Assembly: GCA_014084085.1 (NCBI GenBank)
Contig: NPFB01000179.1
Coordinates: 27,701-56,627, forward strand
Length of the DNA: 28,927 nt
Reading direction: 5' to 3'
Source: Hondaea fermentalgiana
Taxonomy: Eukaryota > Sar > Bigyra > Thraustochytrida > Thraustochytriidae
Position 1 is the first letter of the stretch. Each line of letters opens with the position of its first letter. Positions 17,126 through 25,313 of this stretch are shown one piece after another. Under the pieces are notes generated by a model, which was not told where the DNA came from, ran no database searches, and saw nothing but the letters and a program-made list of their open reading frames with translations. The translations under genes were made by a program, and so were the position numbers.

Positions 17126-18292
17126 CCGCCGCCGCCGCGCCGCCGCCTTCGCCCGCGCCCGCGCGCGCGCCCGCCCGCGCCGCCGCGCGTCGCCCGCGCC
17201 CGCGCCGCCTTCGCCCGCGCTGCCTGCCGTTCGGGCGGACGTGCGAGGGTGGATTGTTTGCTCTGGCGAAGAAGAAGAAGAAGAAACTCGGAGAAGGCGA
17301 GCCCGGCCGCTGCTAGTGTAGGCGTGTTATTGTTGGTGCAGGACCTGCTCCAGGTCTCGGTCTCGGTCTCGCTCGTGCTGCTGCCGCTGGCGGTGATGAC
17401 CACGGAGACGGAGACGACTGCAGTGCTGCGCCGGGACCGTGCCGCGCGACGATGTTCGGCCGGGTCTGGTCGGGATGGAGACGCGCTCAGATGGGCTGCA
17501 GGCATGCGGGAGCCCGACAGAGGCAGAAAGAAGCCGCGCGCTCTCGGTTTCTTTCTTTTGCGGTGACAGTGAGTGAGTGATTGACTGATTGCTCGACTTG
17601 ATTGACCTCGCTCGCTCGCGGGGAATGGAAATGCCTGGCTGCTGCTTGCTCTGCATGTGCCAACCGACCGACCCGCCTGCCCGCCGCAGCGCCGAAGCGA
17701 AGCGACCTGTGTGAGAAACAAGCAACCAGGAATTTTGTTAGGCCGCGCGTGCTGGACCAGGCAAGCCTATGGAGGGCGAGACGAGAGCCCCGTCGAGACG
17801 AGTCCGTCCACACCTGGGCAGCCAGGCAGGCACGCAGGCAATCCAAGCAGCCAACAAGAAGGCGGGCGGAGGCGTCCCAGGTCGGAAACTGGTGCCAAAA
17901 AGAGACCGCGATCGCGGCCGCGTCGCCTCGCACAACGGCTCCTTTTTTTTTTTTTTCTCGTTTCCGACATGATGCTGGCCGATGTGAGGTTCGGATTCTT
18001 GAATAGCCTGTGTCATCGTCATTGGCTGCCTGCCTGTTCTGGCCCATGTATCTATCTATCTGCAAGAGTTTGCCGAGTGCATATGTGCTTGTGAGTGTGT
18101 GCCAAAACTGACGGCGAGCTAGGGGGCCAAGGATGTATGGGGTGCGCGATGCAACGACCAACCAGCACGTTGCATGCAGTTGAAGGCAAGGCAGTGTAAT
18201 CAGCAAGAACCCAACGCGTCCCGAGCTTGCAATTGCTCACGATACGACGGCCGAGACGGGCCGTGGAGATTGGGACGAAGAAACAGGAGAGC

Positions 18293-19447
18293 ATGATGGA
18301 GGATCGGCACGACACCGCCGCCGCAAAGGCGCCGACGCCAAGCACAGCATCGCGGCTGGTGTTTCCGAAAATGTATGGTCTCAAGATCAACACAAACATT
18401 GACGAACTCGACAAGGAGCAGCACGAACATCAAGAGCCTATCGCTCTCACATCCATGCCTGAGCGAGCATTGGCAGCGCGCAAGTACTATCGCGCAGCAT
18501 ACCTCGTCATCATTGCAGCGCTCTGCGCAGCAGTTCTCACGACGCCTCGGATTTTCTTACGCGATGCCAATGGAGATTTGCAAGGAGATGATCTCGCGAT
18601 GCTCATCCTCTTGGTCCTGCTGGCATTGGGAAGCTTTATGGCTGTCCAGGGGTCAAATCCGGGCTTTATCGGCCTTGACCACATGCGTGGCAGTCACATT
18701 GGAGCTGACGGCGAGCGCGCCAACACGCTGGCGCCCAATGAGTTTGTCACAAGCGTCACCGAGTTGCACTCTGTAGCTCTCTCTGCGCGCGAAGCAAGCC
18801 CAGACCAGATCTTGCTGGGTAGTCCTTCACGCTCTGTCAACGATGACGACGACGATGACACGGACAGTGAAGCGTCTGAGGGCTTTGTGCTTGATGTGGA
18901 ACCCGACGAAGCGCTCGACGAGTCCCTCGGACACGTGCAGCGTTCTCGTGTGCCAATGCGCGCCAAGTTCTGCCGCAACTCGCAACGGTATGTCGCAACC
19001 TATGATCACTATTGTGGCGTCCTTGGCACTTGCATTGGCGAAAAGAACCACTGCCGCTTCTGGTGGTTCCTTTTGACGCACACGCTTGGTCTAGCGTACA
19101 TGACTCGAGTCGTGCAGAGCGGCTTTCAGGACACCAAGGCTGAGGTGGGAACGTGGCTGGACCACAACACGCATGCACTTTTGGTTTTTCTCGTGGTGGT
19201 GATCCTGCTTTGTGCTGTGGGCAGTCTTTTGCTGTTTCACACATTTTTGGCCTGTGCCGCAATGACCTCGTACGAGTTCTTGCGCGCTGACAAAATCTCT
19301 TATCTTGAAGGAACGCGCGACTTTGATCTTCCATTTAGTCGTGGACTTCGGACAAACTTGCATCGTTTTTGCATTCTTGACGGTATCAAGCTTTTTTGCG
19401 TTGCACATGAGGAGTGGCGACCTCGCCAGTGGGCTCGAGCTCTGTAA
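18293..19447 (+). CDS. DHHC-type S-acyltransferase with DHYC active site
   Basis: 384-aa membrane enzyme predicted to attach palmitate or similar acyl groups to cysteines. Four hydrophobic segments are visible at about 67-84, 100-119, 256-275 and 295-320. The catalytic loop between the second and third is R-V-P-M-R, K-F-C, then TYDHYCGVLGTCIGEKNHCRFWW, with DHYC at 238-241. The NPG after the second helix (122-124) corresponds to the family's DPG motif, and TSYE (325-328) after the fourth to its TTxE motif. The zinc-finger part is degenerate. Only one Cys (227) precedes DHYC, with Ser and Tyr where two further Cys are expected, and no upstream CxxC is seen. An acidic Asp/Ser-rich insert (about 180-212) precedes it. 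The start is the first in-frame ATG; a second ATG follows at once. Opposite MSH3, tail to tail. Confidence 0.85.
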   Translation: MMEDRHDTAAAKAPTPSTASRLVFPKMYGLKINTNIDELDKEQHEHQEPIALTSMPERALAARKYYRAAYLVIIAALCAAVLTTPRIFLRDANGDLQGDDLAMLILLVLLALGSFMAVQGSNPGFIGLDHMRGSHIGADGERANTLAPNEFVTSVTELHSVALSAREASPDQILLGSPSRSVNDDDDDDTDSEASEGFVLDVEPDEALDESLGHVQRSRVPMRAKFCRNSQRYVATYDHYCGVLGTCIGEKNHCRFWWFLLTHTLGLAYMTRVVQSGFQDTKAEVGTWLDHNTHALLVFLVVVILLCAVGSLLLFHTFLACAAMTSYEFLRADKISYLEGTRDFDLPFSRGLRTNLHRFCILDGIKLFCVAHEEWRPRQWARAL

Positions 19448-19839
19448 GTTATATGTGAAACTCATGCGTCAGCAAACAAAGGAACACGAATTCTCTAACG
19501 AGTTGATTTACTCAACAACACGCGCTGTAGCATTGATCGCGATTCCGAGGACGTATGGAACAACCTTTGGGAAAATCGGTACTGGTCGTGCTGCTAAATC
19601 TTGTGCAAAAGCAAATAAGACGTCAAGTCTCGTACACGAAGTGATTGCACGAGACTTGTGATGCACTCGGTGCTGCACAAGTACTTTTTCTTCAAAGGAA
19701 ATATGGAAGTATGCCAATGTAACAAAGAAAAGGACTCTTCGTTGTAGTTCAGTTTATCGTTTGTGAACACCGGCAAAAAAAGTCCTCTTCTTTGCAGCAG
19801 CTGCGTTTTGCAGTGTATACTATGGAATCTCTGCTACCT
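19448..19839. other. 392-nt spacer between convergent acyltransferase and MSH3
   Basis: Contains both 3' ends. AT-richer than flanking coding sequence. A perfect 10-bp inverted repeat lies at 19624-19658. No coding gene is supported. Confidence 0.6.
19624..19658. repeat. 10-bp perfect inverted repeat (possible RNA hairpin)
   Basis: CAAGTCTCGT at 19624-19633 pairs with ACGAGACTTG at 19649-19658 across a 15-nt loop. It is about 180 nt beyond the acyltransferase stop and in the likely 3' untranslated region of one or both convergent genes. Confidence 0.7.
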
Positions 19840-22800
19840 TTACCTTTCATTACTTTTTCTTGCTTTCTCAAGCTTGACGCGACGTGCTGCGTCCAATACG
19901 CAGTCGGGCAAGCCAGCTAATTGCGCGACGTGCAGTCCGTAAGAGTTAGAGGCAAGACCTGCGGTAGCTTGATACAAAAAGACGAGCTTGTGATCATCCG
20001 TTTCATGATAGGCCATGTGCATCGCTGCGAGGACGCTTCGAGGGAATTCCTCCAACAGGGCGCCCAATTGCGTATAATGCGTGATGAAAAGACAAGGAGA
20101 ATGCATGGTCTGGCAGACGTATCGAAGTGAAGCCACGGCAATGGCCGCGCCATCAAAGGTTGAGGTTCCGCGTCCGAGTTCATCCAAGATGCAGAGTGTG
20201 CGTGGGGTCGCATGGTTGAAAATGGAGGCGGCCTGTCGCATCTCAACCATAAAGGTGCTCATGCCCTGCATGGGGTCCTCGCGGACGCCCATGCGCACAC
20301 GAATCGCATCAAAGACACCAATGCGGCACGTCTCTGCGGGAACATGAGCTCCAATCTGCGCGAGGACCACGCAAACTGCCGCTGTGCGAGTAAAGCTTGA
20401 TTTGCCTCCCATGTTTGGACCCGTGACCAAGATGACACGCGCCATGTCAATCGTGCCATCCGGCGCATCCCCAAGAGAAATATCGTTGGGGACACAACTA
20501 TCAGAGGCAGCGGCGGCCGAGTCAAGAAGTGGATGCCGCGCTCGCAGAGCATGGATAAAAGCCCCGCCGTTGGGCCCAGCTTCCTCGACCACAGGGCACA
20601 CAAAGCCTGGGAGTTGAGCCACTTTGGACAGGCCATGAAAAGCATCAATGTGCGCAATAGCGCGCGCCAAACCCCGGAGACGAGCACGATGTTGATCTGC
20701 AAAGTCCTCGAGAAGTTGGCGCCAGGTTGCCTTGGCTGCAGCAGCCAATTCCTCGCGTCGACGTGCCAATTGGTCGAGCAAGTCTTCGACGCGAGGTGTT
20801 GTATACCGCGAGACACGCTGCGTTGAGGAGACTTCGTTCCAGTCACGAGGGACAGCCTCGGCCTTGGGAAGCTCAATGAGATATTCAAGACATGCTGAAA
20901 TGCCCGTTCGAAGAGTCCGATATTGCAAGGCAGGGCGTTTGAGAACCTCGCGAGCGCGGACGAGCTCTTGGCGAAATCCCTGGTCAAGACTGTCAATTTC
21001 TGCTTTGATCTCAAAGATGCGCGGATACGCAGCCCTGTCCTCGAACATTTCCCCAATCGTGTTCGACTCGCAACTCTTGCGGTTCAGGCCGCGCAAAAGT
21101 GTACTGAGGGCATCGCGTAAGCGACCTGCCTCGGCATCGCGCAAAATTTGCATTAGCAAAGGGTTTTCGACATCACAGTCCAAGGCGGCGACGGTTTTAG
21201 CGAGTTCCCGGGCATGATCGACGAGGCGAAGGAACGTAGATGGGTTGCAGCGCGCGTGGACAACCTGCTCGAGCCCTCGCTCAAGATCGAAGCGTTTCAG
21301 TTGACGGAGTGCTAACATGAGTGAGTTGAATTTGTTGCTTGAGTGGGAAAGTGTTGCCACCGCACTTTGTCGCGCGCGGATCTCTTGCACGTTTGCCAGG
21401 GGCTGCATGACCCACTGTTTGAGAAGCCGCGATCCCATTGGGGTAAGCGCGTGGCGCGTCACAAAGTACGTGAGCGAATACTTTGGTCCAGCCTTGCCAG
21501 GAACGATTTCAAGATCGTGCAACGCGCTGGGATCAAGTTGCATGCGAGCTTGCTCTCGAGCGGGCCCTGCGAGAGAAGGAGCGATATCTTGTAGCACTCG
21601 TTGAAGCTTGAAGGGCTCCAAGTATCGACTTAGAGATGCCAATGCTGATTGCGCGACGGGATCCAGCGCCTTGGCCTTGGCGAGCATGACCTCGTTGCTT
21701 CCATAAAGTTTATTGAGTTCCGCGTCGACATCAAGATTGGCAAAGCCGACACGGTCAATGCGCCGTCTGCGGAGCGCAGGCTGCGCCTTGCGCAATATTG
21801 CTTCTTCTGTGGCACGAGACATTGCAGGTCCCGCCAAAACATACTCGTACGCGTCAAAACGTTCGAGCAGCTCGCAAAGTCGGGTCCGCGCGCTATCATC
21901 CAGGAATGAGTCGCAGACAAGAGTACCACTTTGGACGTCAACCGCAAAGACACCAAGCGTTACCTTGGCGGCCTCAGGAAGAGGTTCGCCGAGAGCCCAG
22001 CCTTGTTCCAAGTCTAAAACCGGGGCCTTGGCGTCAGCGTCTAGTTCCCAGACGGCAATGATAAATCGTTCTTCTGCCTCGTCTTCTGCAAAATCATCAA
22101 CCGTAAGTTGACTTGTCGTGTCTACGGAAGTTTGTGTATCCTCGTTGCCGAGTACATCTTGATCTTCGTCCTCGTTTTCCGTAGGCGGTTCTGATTTTTG
22201 CGCCGAAGAGGATGCGCGTTTTCGGATCCATCCTCCACGAAACAAACTCGTTCTAGCTGCACCAGCGTCTGATTTTGCTGAAGCTGCTGCTGCCGCTGCG
22301 GGCTGCGGGTCTACGTCAAGCATTGCATCAGGGAGCAGCGTGGCGCGCGAATACAATGCGGTGAGCTCGCGCGTGAAGATTTTGCTCTTGGTGGCGGACT
22401 GCTTTTTCAGCGCAGCGGTCTCGGTTTGTGTGACGATACCCACGAGATGACCTGCTTCGACGAGTCGACGAACGTGAACGTGAAGACGATGTACAGGGAA
22501 AGACGCTGTCAGAAATGCGCGTTTAGGAAAGACTGCAATGCTAAGCACTTGGGCAGCGATCTTTGCATCGTTGTCGAAAAGTCTGTATTTGTAGCCGCAC
22601 TCTACGCACAGCAGGACATCGGGGTACTCGTCTTTGAGATCTTTCCATTGCTTCTCGAGTGGGGTAAGTTTGACAGTCTTGGGATCCGCATTGGTGTCAT
22701 CATCGTTGTCTTCATCGTCGTCAACATCATCGCCAGAGTCGCCCTCGAGAGCGTCAATGGCGGCGAGACGCTCTGCCAAAGTTGTGGCCTGGTCTGCGTC

Positions 22801-23229
22801 TGCTTTACGAATCTGGGGTGGGCGATCCGCGAGCTGACGTGTGGGCGTACGAGAGGAACCCCCTTTGGCTTCGACGGTGTCCGGTTCGGACTCTGAGTCT
22901 GAAACAAGAGAAAGGACTTGTTTATCATTTTCTCGAGGCTTCACCGTCCCTGGCTCTTGTTTTAGGTTTGTACCCTGGTCCTTTTTTAAATTTGTATCTT
23001 GATCCTTTTTGAGATTTGGCAATTTCGTCGAGGCCGATTTATTGGGGACGATCGCGGTCTTGGATGGTTCCTTGGGGCCTCCAAAGTACTTGGACAGAAC
23101 TTGGTGTCCTCTTCCGACTTTTGGAGCAGGGCGCTTTTTGGAGTTGGGAGTCTGAGCGTTACTAGAGAGCGCTCGTTTTTTCCCAGTTCGCTTCTCTGTG
23201 CCGGTCTCGTCGTCATTGTCCGAGGACAT
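19840..23229 (-). CDS. MSH3: DNA mismatch repair protein MSH3
   Basis: 1129-aa MutS homologue, full length for MSH3, which pairs with MSH2 (MutS-beta) to recognise insertion/deletion loops in the nucleus. The N-terminus is disordered and basic. A PCNA-binding-like box H-Q-V-L-S-K-Y-F (42-49) has His for the usual Gln. A threefold NLKKDQxT-type repeat follows (72-95). The mismatch-binding domain carries GYKYRLF (212-218) and FPVHRLHVHVRRLVEAGHLVGIVTQTET (split here as FPVHRLHVHVRR, LVEAGHLVGIVTQTET; 244-271). GYKYR marks MSH3 and not MSH6. The ATPase has Walker A GPNMGGKSS (937-945), STFMVEM (991-997), Walker B with LDELGRGTSTFDG (1015-1027), H-loop FITHYTQLG (1048-1056) and NSYGLHVAQLAG (1095-1106). 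The ATG at 23229 is the frame's first codon. One uninterrupted exon. Divergent from the ATP synthase gene. Confidence 0.96.
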   Translation of the reverse strand: MSSDNDDETGTEKRTGKKRALSSNAQTPNSKKRPAPKVGRGHQVLSKYFGGPKEPSKTAIVPNKSASTKLPNLKKDQDTNLKKDQGTNLKQEPGTVKPRENDKQVLSLVSDSESEPDTVEAKGGSSRTPTRQLADRPPQIRKADADQATTLAERLAAIDALEGDSGDDVDDDEDNDDDTNADPKTVKLTPLEKQWKDLKDEYPDVLLCVECGYKYRLFDNDAKIAAQVLSIAVFPKRAFLTASFPVHRLHVHVRRLVEAGHLVGIVTQTETAALKKQSATKSKIFTRELTALYSRATLLPDAMLDVDPQPAAAAAASAKSDAGAARTSLFRGGWIRKRASSSAQKSEPPTENEDEDQDVLGNEDTQTSVDTTSQLTVDDFAEDEAEERFIIAVWELDADAKAPVLDLEQGWALGEPLPEAAKVTLGVFAVDVQSGTLVCDSFLDDSARTRLCELLERFDAYEYVLAGPAMSRATEEAILRKAQPALRRRRIDRVGFANLDVDAELNKLYGSNEVMLAKAKALDPVAQSALASLSRYLEPFKLQRVLQDIAPSLAGPAREQARMQLDPSALHDLEIVPGKAGPKYSLTYFVTRHALTPMGSRLLKQWVMQPLANVQEIRARQSAVATLSHSSNKFNSLMLALRQLKRFDLERGLEQVVHARCNPSTFLRLVDHARELAKTVAALDCDVENPLLMQILRDAEAGRLRDALSTLLRGLNRKSCESNTIGEMFEDRAAYPRIFEIKAEIDSLDQGFRQELVRAREVLKRPALQYRTLRTGISACLEYLIELPKAEAVPRDWNEVSSTQRVSRYTTPRVEDLLDQLARRREELAAAAKATWRQLLEDFADQHRARLRGLARAIAHIDAFHGLSKVAQLPGFVCPVVEEAGPNGGAFIHALRARHPLLDSAAAASDSCVPNDISLGDAPDGTIDMARVILVTGPNMGGKSSFTRTAAVCVVLAQIGAHVPAETCRIGVFDAIRVRMGVREDPMQGMSTFMVEMRQAASIFNHATPRTLCILDELGRGTSTFDGAAIAVASLRYVCQTMHSPCLFITHYTQLGALLEEFPRSVLAAMHMAYHETDDHKLVFLYQATAGLASNSYGLHVAQLAGLPDCVLDAARRVKLEKARKSNER
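22940..23016 (-). repeat. 24-nt coding tandem repeat in MSH3
   Basis: Three degenerate 24-nt units encode N-L-K-K-D-Q-D-T, N-L-K-K-D-Q-G-T and N-L-K-Q-E-P-G-T in the disordered N-terminus. Boundaries are approximate. Confidence 0.75.
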
Positions 23230-23648
23230 GATGCACGCAAGCCAAAAAGTCTAACCACCTCGAGAGAGTTTTTGAACGACTCGCACGTGGTGCCTTCTTT
23301 CCGCCAGACTTTGAGAAAAAGATCCCAGCAAGCTTTTTCCCTTTCTGCCCCAGTCCTCTATTCTCCTCCCGCGTCCTCTCCTGTCCTCGCCTCGTCTGCG
23401 TCAGCGCTCTCCGCTCTCGAGCGCGCCCTAGACCATCGCCGCGCGCTGCTTTCTGCTCTGTGTGCCGCCGGGCGGCCGCCCTTCCTTCCAGCCGTTCCCA
23501 TCCTCCCAAAGCTTCCAGCCCTCTCAGCCCTCCCAGCCCTTCCAGCCCTGCCAGCCCCGCGGCCAGACAAACCCAACCCAACCCTAACCTGCGCAGCTGC
23601 ACCCAGCAGTGCGTCTGCGGCTGGCTGCGCGCGAGGGCGGGGCGCGGG

Positions 23649-23733
23649 CGGCAAGTGGGCTATGGCGGGGCGGCAAGTGCGGTAAGCGCGGCGGCAAGTG
23701 CGGTAAGCGCGGGGCAAGTGCGTTATAGCGGCC
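23649..23733. repeat. 21-nt tandem repeat with GGCAAGTGCGGTAAGCG core
   Basis: Copies start near 23649, 23671, 23692 and 23713. The middle two are identical and the outer two diverged. Each middle copy includes GTAAGC (23682 and 23703), which resembles a 5' splice site on the + strand. Confidence 0.85.
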
Positions 23734-24306
23734 TGCCGGGGGCAAGCGGGGGAAATAGCAGGAGTGGGTGAATGAATGAAGAATAGACTCCAATCGATCG
23801 ACCACGGTACGTGCGCGCGAGCGCGCGCGCGCGCGAGGCCGCCCGAGGAGGCGCGGCGCGGGACGCGGGCGCGGCGCAGGAGGCACGGCGCGGGAGAGGC
23901 CGGCCGCGGCGAGGCGGAGAAAGGAGGCGGAGCAAGGTCGCCCTTGGATGGATGGGATGAAATGATGGAGGCTCGCTCTGTGCCCGCGAGACAGTGACAA
24001 CCCGCGAGCGCGGCGCGCAGAGCTCGCGCAGGGCGAGCGGGGGGCTGTGTGCGCGGAGGCGCAGGAGCAGGGCTGAGGCTGGGGGAAGGAGCTTTGGATG
24101 GCGCCAAGCGCGGAGAGCTCTGCTCGAGGTTCTGGAGGGGAGGCCTGGGCAAACCATATCGTAAATCGCGGATGATCTTATCTGATCTGGTCTGGTGTGA
24201 TCTGAGCTGGTTGACTAACAATTGCTCTTGCGCTTGCCTTTGTGTCTCTGGTTCTTGAAAATTCACGTGGTGTTTGTGAATGTATGTGGACTCGCTTCTA
24301 TTCTTT

Positions 24307-24329
24307 CCTAACGACTTTGAACGCAACAG
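24307..24329 (+). other. branch point and 3' splice site of a probable 5'-leader intron
   Basis: A pyrimidine-rich TTCTATTCTTTC is followed by branch-like CCTAAC (24307-24312) and the acceptor CGCAACAG ending at 24329, 52 nt before the ATP synthase ATG. The donor is not fixed; candidates are GTAAGC at 23682 or 23703 and GTAAAT at 24156. Confidence 0.45.
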
Positions 24330-24381
24330 GCAGCAGAACAGATTCGCAGCGGTGTAACCCGTTCCAAAGCAATCCAGCAAG

Positions 24382-24891
24382 ATGCTTAGCCGCACGGGCA
24401 CTGTGGGCCGGCAGTTTGCCGCTCGCAGCTTCGACTTTGCCGCCATGGCCAAGAAGCTGCAGACCCCTTCGGCGCGCGCCGAGCTCGCGCAGCTCCGCTC
24501 GCTCTTTGAGGACTACAAGAAGCAGGCCGTGGCAGCTAGCAAGCCCGTGGAGCCTATTGACTGGGCCTACTACAAGAAGAACCTCACCGTCAACGCTAAG
24601 CTTGTTGAAGAGATCGAGAAGGAGTACAACGCCGTCTCGTTCCCCGCCTACGAGGACAAGATGAAGAGCGAGATCGAGTCGACCCTCAACAAGGTCGCCG
24701 AGGACGCTGCCTCCGAGATGGAGAAGTCAAAGGCCCGCCTTTCGGAGCTCGAGGAGACGCTCTCCAAGCTTGAGGCCAACCTGATCACCGAGGACACCAC
24801 CATCGATGAGGTCTTCAAGGCCAACCCGGCCACCGCCAAGGAGATCCAGGAGGAGATCGCGAAGGAGGAGTACTTTAAGGACGCCAAGTAG
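24382..24891 (+). CDS. ATP5PD: mitochondrial ATP synthase subunit d
   Basis: 169-aa peripheral-stalk subunit of the mitochondrial F1Fo ATP synthase. The diagnostic match is P-IDWAYYKKN (58-66), the IDWAYYK block of subunit d, followed by L-V-E-E-I-E-K-E-Y-N-A (about 73-83) and a P-x-Y-E-D-K segment. The C-terminal half (92-145) is a charged coiled coil (MEKSKARLSELEETLSKLEANL) and the length suits the family. Residues 1-20 (MLSRTGTVGRQFAARSFDFA) form a plausible import presequence. Codon choice is strongly biased to C- and G-ending codons such as AAG, GAG and CTC, more than in the neighbours, which fits a highly expressed gene. The ATG context is AGCAAGATG. It is convergent with the augmin-like gene and divergent from MSH3. 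Confidence 0.85.
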   Translation: MLSRTGTVGRQFAARSFDFAAMAKKLQTPSARAELAQLRSLFEDYKKQAVAASKPVEPIDWAYYKKNLTVNAKLVEEIEKEYNAVSFPAYEDKMKSEIESTLNKVAEDAASEMEKSKARLSELEETLSKLEANLITEDTTIDEVFKANPATAKEIQEEIAKEEYFKDAK

Positions 24892-25313
24892 ACAATCAAC
24901 AACCCTGAATTTTCTTTTTCTCTTTAGCAAGCAATTCCCGACGTTTCGTTTGTGCCTCTTTGTGTGCATGTGTAACGGGCTTCTTTCACGTGCATCATTT
25001 CCTTTTCTCTTCTCTTCTCTTCTCTTTTTTTGAAAATTGGTTTTTATGAGCTTCGGAAGAGTGTTGTGGTGGTAGGTATTCTGCACAACTTGAATCATGT
25101 TTGTTGTTACAATCTTTCCGAACCGTAGGACAGATGCTGAAAGTAGAGGTTAAAGTTTACAATTCTTCATATTTTATCGTTGCGAGCCGAGATTACAATG
25201 GCAGCTTGATTGCTTTGGAAACTGATTTCGTGTTTGTTCATCGATACTGTCGCTCCCGATCATGACAGCAAGTGAATCGCTTTGCAATGTAGGCATTGCA
25301 AGTAGGCTCCTTT
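24892..25313. other. 422-nt spacer between convergent ATP synthase d and HAUS3-like genes
   Basis: Contains both 3' ends. Includes a TTCTC repeat and T run at 25006-25030 and AT-rich sequence near 25155-25180. No gene or structured RNA is recognised. Confidence 0.6.

Larger units (their letters stand above)
16684..18292. other. divergent promoter region with an assembly gap
   Basis: 1.6 kb between the divergent FAM13-like (-) and acyltransferase (+) genes. The left half is extremely GC-rich (TCTGC and GCGCGGC repeats at 16840-16890; CCCGCG repeats at 17130-17220) and contains the N gap. A 14-nt T run lies at 17943-17956 and TATC repeats at 18049-18061. Frames here are low-complexity and no gene is supported. 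Confidence 0.6.
23230..24381. other. 1.15-kb divergent promoter region, MSH3 and ATP synthase d
   Basis: Highly GC-rich, with a four-copy 21-nt repeat at 23649-23733 and a GC alternating tract at 23816-23835. It then becomes AT-richer towards the ATP synthase gene. The right end looks like a 5'-leader intron acceptor. A minus-strand frame covering 23358-24452 is low-complexity Arg/Ala/Pro and not credible as a gene. Confidence 0.6.

Noticed and set aside
16684..17721. N-terminal extension of the FAM13-like protein across the gap
   Set aside because: The extension is Arg/Ala low-complexity, runs through the N block, and lies upstream of an ATG in strong context at 16683.
22426..22896. 156-codon + strand frame inside MSH3
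   Set aside because: It is antisense to a clearly conserved MSH3 region and is explained by the codon structure of that gene.
23358..24452. 364-codon minus-strand frame between MSH3 and ATP synthase d
   Set aside because: Arg/Ala/Pro-rich with the 21-nt repeat translated as YRTCRRA-type units. It overlaps the start of the ATP synthase gene antisense. No family resemblance.
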